Of a stretch of 64,000 nucleotides of DNA, positions 1 through 12,189 are shown piece after piece. The first letter of the stretch is position 1. Each line of letters opens with the position of its first letter. Position numbers and translations under genes: made by a program. The notes under the pieces are model-generated. The model searched no databases. It saw only the letters and a list, made by a program, of their open reading frames with translations, and was not told where the DNA came from. This DNA comes from Nereocystis luetkeana (lineage: Eukaryota > Sar > Phaeophyceae > Laminariales > Laminariaceae), in the NCBI GenBank assembly GCA_031213475.1, contig JARUPZ010000001.1, positions 21,358,933 to 21,422,932 of the forward strand, read 5' to 3'.

Positions 1-2670
1 AACACTGCGAAACAGCCAGTTTACAGTAGTAGTACAGAAAAAATGAGAGAACATACTGTACTGTACCCCACATATCTAGGGGCACAGTGTGCCGCCAGGG
101 GAAGGGTCGCTCTTTCTTAAGTTGCGGCAAATAGCCGAGGCTGGGCCGTTTCTTAAGTTTGTCTAAATTTTTAGGCTGATTTTCCTACTGACACGTTTCT
201 AACTGGCGGGCCGGTACTGTAATTTTACTGGGTACGACAAACAAACACAAACTTCACACGTCAGAAACCCAGGCGTGTGCATTGTGGTATTAATATTCGA
301 TCAAATTTTGTTGATGGAAACCAATAACCGTATAAAAACGGAAGATCAACTGTTCAAAATACAGCTCAAGCACGGAAGCAAAAAAACAACAGGACGAGAC
401 AAAATGGAAGCGCGAATGTTGAAGAAAAGAAGGCGGATTGCCGGAATATGAGAACTTGAGAGAAGATACTTGACCAAGATGTTAAACAAGCCGAGACCGA
501 AAAACAACAAATATCTGAGCAGGTCCGTAACAGTACTCCATGCAGTAGCTGAACTAAGTTTTAAATGTCAATATTATATAAGACGTTTTCACATGATCTG
601 AAACTATGCCGTGCGTAGTGTCGTCCAACGCACAGTACGGTTGATGCCAGGTTGCCTCATCGCCTAACATGAGACGAGGGCGTTTGTGAAGACGTAGAAT
701 GAGAGAACACACGTCCAGATGTCAGCATGAAAAACCAACCCTACAGCTGTGATCACACGGCGACATTGTGAAACTCGTTGTATGTAATGATTTATTCGCT
801 TCGTTTAGACGAATCCCCCCCCTGTCTTATCGCCTAACGAATCCAGAGCGTGCCAGGTTTCATGCTTTTTATTCGTTAGATGAGGAGACCAATGTCGCAC
901 CCAAAACGTGAATTTGGATCAAATAGGTATGTGGTCACACGAATACCTCAACGGTACTGCCTATAGCATCATTACAGCCTGGTAGTTGCTCATGTCAGCA
1001 CTCCATTCGGCCAGGACCCCCCCCCCAAAAGTGCAACCCCTGTCTTGGAAGAATCCTTTGTTTACGTCGGCGTCCATAGCTCTCTCATCATAACCTTACC
1101 GCGCGGAACGAAGGGAGAAATATTCGTGTAGGTTGAACAGGCCAAAACCGAAAAGGGGTCCCGAAACCGAAACAATTACGATTTAACGGGAAGCGTACCC
1201 ACAACGAAGAGGAGACGCTTCCTGTAAATAACGAAACGTCCTAGTAGCACATCCAACGTCACGGAGGGAAGGGAATTGCCGCTTCTTTCGTATTTCGTCG
1301 ACAGCGGAGGTTGTGTACCCACCGATGCCCCCCAGACGAGACGGAACAAAACAGCACAAATCACCATCGATACAGCTGCGATGGATGCAACCGTACTACT
1401 GCCACACAACATTCCAGCACAGCCTGCGACCGACCCCTCCAATCAGCACTCCTACTGCTTTTAGTGGCGAGTTCTAGAAAACGTGCATATGACACACACG
1501 ATCATCGCTGTTCCTAGCAAGAATCGCACAGTCTCGTTTATGTAAAATACACCGTTGTGCCACGTTAACCGCAGTTGCTGCTTCAGCAAGACGTACAGTT
1601 TAACCCGAGAACGAGGATAGCGTCAAACAGAGAAAACTAACCGAATGACCTAAACATGCAATCGTACTCCTGTCGGCAGGAGGTGTGGGAAACTGCGATA
1701 CACAGCAGCCGAGACGGGCTATGAACAGGACAGTGTGCCACTACAGCGAACAATACCGGAGGTCGGAAAGGGAATACCGTGTAATATACTCCCAACCATT
1801 CACAAGAGGACAATAGAGGCGGTGCGAGCATGTACAACGGCGAACTAAACAACAGAAGGGTGTATATTACACGTTTAGAAAACGCCTAGCACCACACCAT
1901 CAACCATTGGGTGAGCACTGAAGGGGTTGCATTGGTGTCATCCATGGCCGTAGTCGAAATTATCATGAACCTGCACATACATTCTCACTTTGCCGGGAGA
2001 ACGCGTTTTAAGTTTTTTGTCACACGATGCTGACGATGCTTGAACCAAGCGCGAAGTGCAGTGAGTTGTCCGTCGAAGAAATCGCGTGTGAGATCGACAT
2101 TTTGGAAATGGACAATACTGTCGAAGAAAAACACATGTAGTCTAGTGTTGCTACGTCCAGAGACCTTACCTGCCATATCGTGTGACCACAAACCAAGGTC
2201 CTTGCAATACATAACTCAACTGATGCGGCGTTGTATTTACAGCGGTCATGGTTTACACCTCGCTCGACATTATCTAACACGGCCATTAGCCGTAGCGTAC
2301 GACTAAACAGGAAATGTCATGCTGCCCATTGAATTCCGGAATTGGTACGGTTTCTAGCGTCGTTGTTGACCGGGGCCACGGCAGTTTTTATGCCTTCACT
2401 ATCCACCTTAACGAAAGAAGTTTTACCCTCAGCGGTCTTCTTCTAGACCAGCCGTGGTCACAGGTGTCTTTCTCTTTTCTCCCCTGGTACGTGTCATCAT
2501 ATAGTTTTATTTCGCATTCGTAGGGCTCAGCATTCGCCCTGCTCGTCCATTGTCATCGATTGTAGCTATCTTAATAATTAGCACTTCCCGTTCATCGTTG
2601 TCCTGGCGAGAAAACGTCCTTACGAGTACGCACTTGGAGAGATTTGAACAAACGAAAACGATAACAGGAG
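1..2670. other. No recognisable gene
   Basis: Only short open frames on both strands, none with a family motif I recognise. Composition is mixed, with homopolymer runs (C run near 1019-1026). I see no repeat copy from the families found later in the window. Confidence 0.5.
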
Positions 2671-2675
2671 GCACG

Positions 2676-2774
2676 CGGATCGCCTACTGTGGTACACCAA
2701 CGGGGACGCGGGCCACCTACTGTAGCACCCCAAGGGGGAAGCAGACGGCCTACTGTGGTATCCCGACGGGGACA
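2676..2774 (+). repeat. 33-bp tandem repeat, three units
   Basis: The core CCTACTGT recurs at 2683, 2716 and 2749, an exact 33-bp period, followed each time by a variant of ACCCCAACGGGGA. The period is a multiple of three, so the plus strand reads as three 11-residue units with a shared Y-C-x-x-P pattern, but there is no other sign of coding. Confidence 0.75.
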
Positions 2775-2854
2775 TCGGCATATCTGGAGATGTACCATCA
2801 TTGGGAATTAGTATACATGCTCCTCAGCGGTGACATCAACCTCGTTTTCAAGAA

Positions 2855-2856
<2 letters not shown>

Positions 2857-2898
<42 letters not shown>

Positions 2899-2919
2899 TA
2901 CATACAGGGGGGGGGGGGG
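2857..2919. repeat. TA microsatellite followed by a G run
   Basis: Alternating TA repeats (about 2857-2898) run into a run of 13 G residues (2907-2919). Low-complexity sequence prone to slippage. Confidence 0.9.
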
Positions 2920-3564
2920 TGAGGTGTCGAGCAGGCCTAAGGGGCCACACGATAGCATCACACAGCCAAACGCAGAGGGCAGAGAGCATGTAGTTGGTGG
3001 CCACACGCAGACTTCAGCAACATCGGCAGGTCACCAGGACTCCCACTTCTCTTCCCTCCGTGCTCCCTTGCCACTCTCTTTCCGTGTATTTATGTCAACA
3101 GCATGCATTGCTGAAAGACAGAAGAGTAAACTAATGCACCCCGAGTTCACGCGCTGCACGACGTGTGGTGCCGGTTCACGCCCTAAACCTGTCGCAAAGC
3201 CGTTAGTGTACAATTCTTGGGTTACTCTTGCCATAAGACTCACCTACAAATCAGTTTATATTCCGCATACGACCCGCGCTACAGTTGTGGTATCACGAAA
3301 CATGTCGAAAGGCTCGTGGCTACAAACGCTCAATACCCCACCCAAAAACCTGTTTGTCAGTAAATATAAAATTCAAGCCGATGAAAAATCCCAGCACACG
3401 AACGGTATACCGAATACTACAGTAGTGCACAACCCAAAAGAATACCTTCGAAGGTTATTGGGGCTAGGAACACGGATAGGCAATACGCATTATTCCCGGG
3501 ACACGATGCGGTGGTACCCCGACCCAAGCAAACACCGGTGGAACGCTTGCACTGACGTTCTCAT

Positions 3565-4476
3565 TTACAGGCGGAGTTTCTCGAACACCCTGCCAAATGC
3601 ACCATCCACAAGGTAGCTTTTAACTGGAGCGTGTAGGGCACCAAGCCCAGTAGTGATCGGCAATCCCTCGTTGTCGAACATGTACGTTGAGGTGTCGCCC
3701 AGCAGTCCCGTAACCCTGTCAGAGTAGCGGAGGATGTCGAAGCCGAGGTCAGTCTGCCAGAACTCCAACTCCGGAACGAAAACGGATCCATCCGGCCCAG
3801 CCACGAGGTCTTGGTAGTTGACCCCAACGTTGACCCTGATGGTCGCAGTTGTCGTCTCGATGCGAGCTGTCATGTGATTGTTTGACGCGGATAGAGGTAC
3901 TTCGGCCCCTACTTCTTCCAGCAGGTTTGCGCACCATGTTGGAGCCGCCAGGGTGTCACCTTCAAGGATCCACTCTTTGAAAGGCATAGCTGGCGTGACG
4001 GCACGTAGTGAGCGACGACCGGCCGTCATGGCCTCAAACCGCGCAGCCCAGATACGGTCTCCACCGAACGGGCGGCACTCGGGCGAGAGGTTGGCAGCAG
4101 ACACCACCACGCCTCCCGGCAAATGTGATCGGTCGCCGAGGCTTAGCATGGTGCCGGGCGTTTCTCCGTCAACAAGGATGCGGACGCCGCCGTCAGCTAG
4201 ACACAGTGCCGAAGAATCCTTGCGGCAGCCATCGGTCTCCGTACTGTAGGGGTCGATGACCTCGATCACGAGCGAGTGGCCGTCGTTGTTGAGCAGGCTA
4301 ATAGCAGACACCAGCTGCCTGTCCGGGAACTCCTCCTTCATGGGAGCGGTCAGACGTACGTTAATCTGAAAGTCCGGGCCGTCATGGAGGAGACAGTACC
4401 ACTTGTTGTCCTCCCCGACCCAGTCGATTTTCTGGCCCAGCAGGCCAACCATGTGGGGATCACCTTTCAGAGAAAC
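3565..4476 (-). CDS. Terminal exon of a VWD/GDPH-motif secreted-type protein
   Basis: About 304 codons are open to the stop at 3565. The exon begins V-S-L-K-G-D-P-H-M-V-G. The GDPH motif is the hallmark at the start of von Willebrand factor type D domains, and the continuation (LLGQKIDW, then D-G-P-D-F-Q-I-N) resembles the beta-rich start of VWD-like extracellular domains. Cysteines are few (near residues W-Y-C-L-L, D-G-C, A-L-C-L and W-C-A-N), so the domain is not a canonical cysteine-rich animal VWD. The acceptor I chose is the CAG just before 4476, which keeps phase 0 with the upstream exon at 6028-6552. The pyrimidine tract there is weak, so an extra small exon in the intron is possible. 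The role is unknown; an extracellular matrix or adhesion protein is an inference from VWD family knowledge. It is one of only two non-mobile genes recognised in the window. Confidence 0.6.
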   Translation of the reverse strand, partial: VSLKGDPHMVGLLGQKIDWVGEDNKWYCLLHDGPDFQINVRLTAPMKEEFPDRQLVSAISLLNNDGHSLVIEVIDPYSTETDGCRKDSSALCLADGGVRILVDGETPGTMLSLGDRSHLPGGVVVSAANLSPECRPFGGDRIWAARFEAMTAGRRSLRAVTPAMPFKEWILEGDTLAAPTWCANLLEEVGAEVPLSASNNHMTARIETTTATIRVNVGVNYQDLVAGPDGSVFVPELEFWQTDLGFDILRYSDRVTGLLGDTSTYMFDNEGLPITTGLGALHAPVKSYLVDGAFGRVFEKLRL

Positions 4477-6027
4477 CTGTTGCCGTTGCCGGTGGCGAAT
4501 GGGCGTGAGATCCGCGGGGACAAGGCACGTTTATCAAGCAAGGGCTGGTTCCAGAAAATGCCAGAACATCTCGCCAACGAAAACTCTTTCGCTCGTGTTC
4601 TGGAGTAGGAACGTGGAATGTTTCAGTCTTGTGGTTCGTTGAAGTGACAAACATTAGACTGGGTACTGACTATTCGTGTTCGGGTGTTGACCCTGAGCGA
4701 GAACGTTTGCACTGTCTGTGTGCCATAATTGGCGTTATTGAAGCATCTGCGATGGAGATTGTTTTTGCCCCCAAAAAGGCCACGGCTGATTCTAGTGGTT
4801 ATGGCGAGAATGAACACCTTGACATTGTTCGCACTTCCGCTACGAAATAGCAGCGTGAGTATCCAATGAACACCTCCCGTACGCAATATGTTGTAATAAA
4901 ACAATCAATTTCGGTCGGAAATGAGCACAAATATGCGGCAAACAGTCGGCTCCACAAGGAAAGATATTTCCACTGCAGGGCACATTGTCATTTGCGAACA
5001 CATGTAGAACACCGTACAATTTATTTTCCAAATGTGTTTTCGAACATTGGGCTAACGCGATAAGACTTGTTGTCGACGAAGAATAGTGAAAGCTTGAAAC
5101 CCATGCTGGCGTTTTCGTGTGGCCGATTTGTATTCTGTGTGCATACTTTTTCAGGCCGGAACCGTTACGTTTTATCCACGATCTACCACTCCAAGAATAA
5201 CACATCTCCAATACCATCCAAATGTTACTGAGTTGATGTATATATGTTGGTTGAAGAGTAGGACTACGTACAGCGAAAGAGAGAGACTGCCAGTCGCCAC
5301 AATGATAGGTTTCATGCTGTGATAAACTTGTGGCGCCATTCAAAACTGGGGGAGGAGGGACGAGATTGATGTGCACTAGGACTCCTGGTGTCCTCCTTAA
5401 TTCTAATATTTTCAACACAGTGGACATGGTAACTGTTTTACACATGGTGGGATAAACCCACGCCAAACAAAGGCATAGTGACTCTTTAACCAGGTTACCT
5501 GAGAGGGATATCAGGGTGGGGGAGTGCACCTCAAACGTCGTGACGTTATTCACTTCAGCAGGTCGTTTCCTTAGCAATATACGCATTTTACGATAGATTT
5601 AGCTCATTTCGGAGATTTGTTTTCCTGAATGAGGGGGCCCTTGAGCCAAAACCGTCGGAATGTCATTACTATTTCGAAAATTATATTTTTGTACACTTGG
5701 GCCACGTGATCATTCATCGTGAATGCAGTTTGAGTTTTGCTGAAGTCATGTTTAGGGTGAGGTATGCCCTCCTCAAGTGAGGAGCCTCACAAAGATTACG
5801 GTGAACCTCAGAAAAACGCCTTCATAATCAAGATGAACTCTACTTTAAAATAACAACCCCTTCCTTCCACTGACAACATATGTAATTTTGGTGTGTAACA
5901 ATATTTACCCCTGATAAACTTTTGTAGTATTCGAACGGCAATGGCGAGTGTTTTTTTTTCAGGGTCCACCCAACGTCACAAACAGTCCGTTTGAAACCCT
6001 TGCCCTTATCGTACCACGTGTTCTCAC
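4477..6027 (-). other. Putative intron of the GDPH-motif gene
   Basis: The minus-strand donor reads GTGCAG|GTGAGA and the acceptor AACAG|GTTTC, joining two open exons in phase 0 with an intron of about 1.55 kb. No strong coding segment is visible inside. A further short exon cannot be excluded. Confidence 0.5.
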
Positions 6028-6552
6028 CTGCACGTTGGACGTGGTTATCTCGCTGTCGGCGCAATCTCTGTTCGATCCAACGGCTATGACGACGCAGTCT
6101 TCGCAGAAGTTTGCTTTGGCCCCGGCGGAATCGTAAATACTGTCCTCGTCAAAGGTCACCGTGGCTTTGCCAGCTACGAAAACAACAGACTCAATATTCA
6201 CAACACCTAGCCACCCGGTTAGGTTATCACTCGCGCTTCCGGGCGGAAGAAACCACACCGTTACGGTTTGAGCGGGCAGAGTTGCGTCGTTGCATCCAGC
6301 GAGTGTCAGGTCGAGGGTAACACAGAGAAGCCCAGCATCCTGTTGAAGTTCACGAAGTGCCAGGTGTGCACGAGCACCAGAAGACAGCAGTTCCTGCTCG
6401 CCTGCAGTGTAGCCAATGACCCCGAGCTTTGTGTACTCGTCAGGTACGTCACCTTCTCCGATGGCCTTGTTAAAGGCAACAGCGTGGTCATCAGCCCGGT
6501 CGAAATCCCCAGGGTTGTCCTTGCGCTCGGCACCTTGCAGACCCGCGACATG
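6028..6552 (-). CDS. Upstream exon of the GDPH-motif gene
   Basis: This 525-nt exon is fully open (175 codons). It starts after a plausible acceptor (CCTACAG|CATGTC, with the pyrimidine stretch CTGCTTTCTTC upstream) and ends at a consensus donor CAG|GTGAGA. The product is acidic and beta-rich in appearance, with V-T-L-D-L-T, Q-T-V-T-V-W-F-L and K-A-T-V-T-F segments and a cysteine pair F-C-E-D-C. This is typical of an extracellular beta-sandwich region preceding the GDPH exon. An ATG exists further upstream in the same frame (6613-6615), but the following residues are not a convincing signal peptide, so I prefer an internal exon with the 5' end of the gene not found. I do not recognise a named domain in this exon. 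Confidence 0.55.
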
Positions 6553-6659
6553 CTGTAGGTTGCAAACATGGGTTGAATGCATGAAGAAAGCAGCGATATG
6601 TCGAAGCCGGTTCAAAACGCCACAACCGCCGATGTGTCAAGACAACAGTTAACCATGTA

Positions 6660-8030
6660 GGGACCACATGTACGCGTCGATGTGGAAACGTCCATGAACG
6701 AGAACCTGGAGCACTACGTAGTGGGGTTTTATGTCAACGATGTTTTTGAGGCCAAGGATGCTTCAATTAGACAGGTTAAAAGCTTAGACAAACACGCTGC
6801 TGGGTAAGGCGGACACTGGGGCTAGTTGATTAGCGTTTGGATGAGACCGATTACCGCATGTATGTAAGGACCATTTTCCCAGTTGTACGCTACAGGAAAT
6901 CCAGCATAGATTGTCGGCTAAACAGAAGGACACAGAGCAATATCAGTTATACTTTATCTTATGTGCTCGAAAACCTCGAACAAAGCACGGAGTAGACGAT
7001 GAACCGAAGATATGACAGGGACATACTCGTACCAGGCTCAAAGTCAACCAAACTATTCCTACTTACCAGCTGCCCGAGGGTTTCCTGGGCACATATATAA
7101 ACGAGTAGAAGCCGGGCGAATGGCCACATTTTCCTTCGAGCTATGGTTTCGCTCGATGTCGTTCCTGTCAGGAGGCAGGAAAGAAGCGATGGGGCTGTTG
7201 ATTAGTTGTTGGGCCGCCGTACAGAAACCGCCCCCGTTGATCTCGAGTGAACGGCGAAATACATACTAAAGTGCAGCGTGCCTTACTTGATCGTGTCTAA
7301 TACGGAGAGTATTTCAGGCCCATAATGTTTGCCGTTTCTGCACAGGACGTATCCAGTATATGACCACACTTACAACGATCTCCACCATACTATAACATGT
7401 ATATGGTACAATGGTCCTGGGTGAAACACCAAGCAAGAATATTGTTCGGGGGGAATGTGTACGACATTTTCGTTGCAAAGAGCTGAACGAAAGGTTTGAT
7501 CACATGCATCAGGCAAAACCAAAACAACATATAGCAAACATCGTTTTAAGTGTGGCTGAAGGGCAAGGCTACCGAGCATAGATTATATACAGGGAGAAGA
7601 TACACCTTTACGGTGGGGTGTTGGGTACGGCAATTGGCATTTCGGACGACATATTTCGTACATCGATGATGGGGCCGCAATCCAGTAGATCGTGAACGCA
7701 ATTCCCTTTCCGTATTTATCTTGACGTGGTCAGGACGTGTACAAGACTCAACGTGCCAGACAAAAAAACTAAGTTCGGTATCTTTCATGGTAATACTAAG
7801 TCGACGAGACACTTCGGAGGTTCGACGATGTCACGTTCAACGTCTTCATGTCGCTCGAACCTACGTAGAAGCGAAATGTACCAGAACACAGGAATAGGAA
7901 TTTTCCGGTCCAAATTGAATCAGATATGCATGCTGTTGTTCGTAATAGACAAGGGAATGAGTTAAGAGTTGACACTATCACCAGAATCGGCCCAAAGAGC
8001 TCGCCTTTCCTCACGGATAAGCTGCCCTGG
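6660..8030. other. No recognisable gene
   Basis: Upstream exons of the GDPH-motif gene may lie here on the minus strand, but I could not identify one with confidence. Only short frames without motifs are present. Confidence 0.4.
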
Positions 8031-8034
8031 ACTC

Positions 8035-8545
8035 CCCTTATTTATAGGTTAGGTTGATATCAATTGGCAACGAAACTGTACAAACATTTGTGTTCACGGC
8101 GTGACGTCTAAACAACCAGGGTGTACCGGTATGATTTCTGTTTTCTTTGACGGTCGTTGACAGGTGACGATAGAGCTAGATGATAAGCCTGGGGTAGAGA
8201 ACCTTTACTCTGCACAAGCAGAATTGTCGTACTGGGTGATGTGTTTGGTAAGGCATTACGAGGCACTTACGTAGTACACGCATTGCTGCCTCTAGAAGTG
8301 GTAAAACCCGAACCAAAGTTAACCATTGATTATGCAATCCGTACGCAAGTCCGTCCAACACGTGGCTCTTAGAAGGGGTGAGCTTGCCATACATAAAGCT
8401 CGCCGAACCACTCAGGGCGCTTCGAGATTGGTGCAAGCAATGTCTCCCTTGTCGGTAAATACCCGACGTACTCCGTCCCAATATGAAAGGGATGCGAGGG
8501 TTTACGATCGTACCAATCTTGCCATGCAAGATATCGAGTCCCCCC
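8035..8545 (+). repeat. Dispersed repeat family R3, copy 1
   Basis: Alignable by eye to 48870-49395 (plus) and 54685-55195 (minus). Shared landmarks in order: a TTGGCAACG-type start, a GTAGAGAACCTTT segment, CATTGCTGCCTCT, then CGCTTCG...GCAAGCAATGTCT, and finally a GATCG-rich end followed by a C run. Another partial start (TTGGCAACGAAATC, near 8583) follows directly, suggesting a broken tandem arrangement. No coding capacity was recognised, and the element class is unknown. Confidence 0.6.
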
Positions 8546-8649
8546 CCCGCTCTATACATAATATAGAAATTGGGCTGGCGCCCGTTGGCAACGAAATCGG
8601 AGAATATGCGGCTTACTGCTTCAGCTAGAAGAATAGGGCACATGGTTCC

Positions 8650-10525
8650 TTTTTATGTCGGTCTGTCGCATCCGACAGTCGAATTTCATGTATAAATCGT
8701 GCGTTTTGAAGAAGAACTCCTTCGAACAGGGTGAATTAACGAATCCCTCAGCCCGATTTGAAAGGCACCATCGAGGCAACTCCGTAGTACCGCAATGGCT
8801 GTATTTCGACGTGGCCACACAGGGAAAATATCAGGTCGCTCTCATTCAGATGCAAAACCGCATCACCAGCGAATTCTAAGGAAGAGGAAGCTAAAGCTTC
8901 ATGCGATTTGCCGAGTGCTGTTTGCGCTTATTCCAGTCGATGCCTTTCTTGTCTAATAGAGACCGACCTGCTATTCCCGGCCTCGACAGATGTGGAGATC
9001 CATGGTCAGACGAGTACAGTGTGGGCCTTCGATTAACAGAAGGCAATATAGGAGCAAAAAAGGTATCCCTCTTTAGAGAAGGCAAATACACGTGAGGTCA
9101 AAGAAAACCGCTGAGTGGTGAACTCTACTATACACATCCTAAAACAAGAGCTTATGCTCGAGGTTGTTTGAAGATGGCGTGTTAAAAACGAATATAAGGC
9201 TTGCCCATATTAGGTGTGTCCTGTTGGCGGGCTCAAACTGTACGACCATGCATCGTGTCGAGTACGTGCCGTCCCCTTCAACCGTGGAACGGGTGTGTCT
9301 TTCAAAACGTGGGGGGTCAACCACCGTTGGGAGTGTGTGTTACTCTTGCACGGGTCAATCGGGCACGGTTATGTGTACGAGAGACATCCAACGCCGTTCC
9401 CGTTCATACACGATGGTAAATAGAACACAATGTTCATGGAGCTCAGTTAACGAAACAAAAAGACTTTTGGGACGCCATTTAATCCGAATAATTATCATTT
9501 TGTTGGAGTGAAACGCGAACACATATTGTATGGATGAATGCCCCGGTTATCTCGGCCGACATTGACCACACCGCAAAACATGGAGACTACTTTAGAAGGA
9601 GCTGTAACCGGTCCTGGTGCACATCCCCAAAGGTCGCCGCGACTCGATCCGGCAACAGCGAGCTCTTTTCTGACTGACTGCCAGTGTAAAGCACGTCAGA
9701 GAGCGCTCGGTTTCGAGTGATGTGGTCGGTTTCTTAAACCGCACCCGCACGTAGATAGTGAAATATCCATGTAACAATTGCAGTGCATAACGGAAGGTTT
9801 ACCGTGTTGAAAGGCGATCACGTTCACTCCCTTCCCAAGTATAGGAACCTAGACTAACCCAATTTGTTTTTGTTGTAAGGTTCAGGTACGTAGTTCTGGT
9901 TGGTATCAGGTGTCATCCCACCATGGGGGTATACCTACTAATTTCCGCGGCTCTTCAATTGAGAAGCTGTACAAATCTGCGAGACACAAAACTTCGGTCC
10001 GAGCAACAAACGTTTACGCCAGGCGTGACTCATCTTACCGTAGGGGCGGCATCTTTTGGCTCTTATTGTTTGATTGGTTGACCCCCTGGAGGGACCAACT
10101 TAAGGTTCAGCTGGCACGTTCGGTAAATTGGTTTAAATGAGACTAGAGCGTAGACATTTAAAGAGTTAGTAGAGTAAACGTACAAGTTCGAAACACTATT
10201 CCTCGTGACATGTTGCGCGTCTCATGTGCACAGCTCAGTATATAGCCCTACGGCGGCAGTTGAAGGGGGTATATCTGACATTCAACGAAAAATATACAGC
10301 ATACCAGTATGCTATACTGGGACCATATATTTTTATATCTTGAAGACGCTAATGGTTTGGGACAATTAGTAATGGGTAGCTCATTCGTGATGTATATACG
10401 GAAATATCTTCCCAACATCAGTGAACATTTGAGAAACTATTTTAGATCCCCGAGATGAGGCACGACCGTCTCTGCGATCGCGTCACCCTCGAAGCGCCGA
10501 ACAGGATTTACATGACCACATGTAC
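8650..10525. other. No recognisable gene or repeat
   Basis: Short frames only. None has a family motif or a splice-site pair that I could support. Confidence 0.4.
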
Positions 10526-10529
10526 GTGT

Positions 10530-12180
10530 TGTTCACGTTAAACCGTTATTTCCCCCGTTCGACCCGTCCACATGAAACACAACAAACAGGGTCAGTGTCA
10601 ATTCCTGAATCCTCGAGAGACATATGTGGTCAGAAAACTACGCCACGTATATTACAACCTCATTGCAGACATGGTATGGGGTAAGCACAGCAGAAGCAAA
10701 TGCCATGCCTTGACATCATACTCGATAAGATAGCTTGTCATTAGTACTTTAGGAAAGAGAGAAGACGGAAGAATCTAAAGAACATATAAAACAAACGAAG
10801 TAAAGAGAACATACAAAAAAACTTGAAACGAACAAAGAAGGAGGAAATTTGGGAAAGCAAAGAAATCAAACTAGCGCAATCGGAAAACAAACACAAAAAC
10901 AAAAAAATAATTGGAATCGCTGTCGAGTCTCCCCGCAGGGGGGTGTGCAAAGTACTTGAAAATAACGAGCAAAATAAGAAACAGTCCTACTGACAATCAG
11001 AGGGAGACTAAGCATTAAAGTAAAATAACAGGCAAACCGGAGCACAAGGCATCCTTCGCAGCAGTTTGAGGTACTAGTAGCAGAATCAGGTTTTTCCCCC
11101 TATCTCCGCCTGGGGCCGTGCTACCATGTCTGCCGTCTCCGTCCTGTGTTCGTCAACCATGCCCCGCCTCTCGGCGTCAGACAATCAGAAACAAGCAATG
11201 AAGGCTCGTAATCTGCCCAGACCGCAAGACTCCTTTTCGAGGTCTATCAATTGAAGAAAGGAAGACAAATATGAAAAAACGTCAAAAAAAGACAAAGAGC
11301 AAAAATGACAAACAAGAAAAGGAAAGACGACGTTGGAACAGCCCGCATCAGTTAACGGCACGAGTAGCGTGGCCATGGTTTACTTCTTAGTCGGCATCGT
11401 GCCTTCCTACCCTGTCCACCACCTGCTTCCAACTTTCATCAAGCGCGGGTTTCCTTCAACTTTACCTGTTCGCCGCACTACCCCGTATTCACCCGGTCGG
11501 GTTTCCTCCGACTCTTCTTGTTCCCCCCCCTCCTTCCATTTCTTTGACCAACACACACGGCGGATCCATGGCGCTGCCAGCCTCATGCGCATGTCACCTT
11601 GCCATGAACGGTTGGGCAACTTCGAGGACCCCCCGGTACCCCTGGCTCGCCTCTTTGGCGTCATTTATCAATAGTGCAGTCTCAACTCTAAACACCAAAG
11701 GGGCTAGTTCCGTTCATCCTTCGGTGGCACAAAACTCACTGCGGTTTTCGACTCTGCAAGTATTCCAAGTCCTCCACTATCTACTAGGTATAGGATTTCC
11801 CCGACCAAAGATGGTCCCGAACATTACCCGACTGGGTAATCTCTCCTTGCGTTTCCGTGCAACATCCCCCGCAAAGACGAGCCACCGTTCACGAATGGTC
11901 ATTTCGCTGATATCGTGACGTGTAATCTTGAGGGCCTTCGCGTATGAGAGGGTGGCGGTGGTCAGTACGAAATCAGCGCTGGAAGCCAATGACTCGCAAG
12001 AAGACTTCGTCGTGAGCCGCTCGGAGCTTGGCAAAGTGTTCCGCTCTGAGGGTCCACGTCACACACCCGTACGGCAGGGTCTAAATCACCTCGGCCTTCA
12101 GCATTTGGGCTTTCAGGCTAAGAGGCGGGGTCGTCCTATCATACAACTCCGGGCTCTACGAGTAATGACCGCTTGAGACG
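10530..12180 (-). mobile_element. LINE 3' end: RT C-terminus, 3' UTR and terminal module
   Basis: Reading the minus strand from 12180 down, broken frames match the post-catalytic part of a non-LTR reverse transcriptase polyprotein seen in sibling copies: an LRAEHFAKLR-like block, then L-S-Y-A-K-A-L-K, R-E-R-W-L-V-F-A-G-D-V-A-R and L-P-S-R-V-M-F-G-T (11777-12034). Several stops interrupt it. The A-rich region 10740-11330 on the plus strand is the pyrimidine-rich 3' UTR on the element strand, and 10530-10725 is the conserved end module. The copy is 5'-truncated, as is usual for LINEs, and inactive. RTE-like affinity is a guess. Confidence 0.75.
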
Positions 12181-12189
12181 GATCCGTCT

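Noticed and set aside
2924..3616. 230-codon plus frame
   Set aside because: No recognisable motif and it overlaps the 3' end of the GDPH-motif gene on the opposite strand. No splice or conservation evidence.
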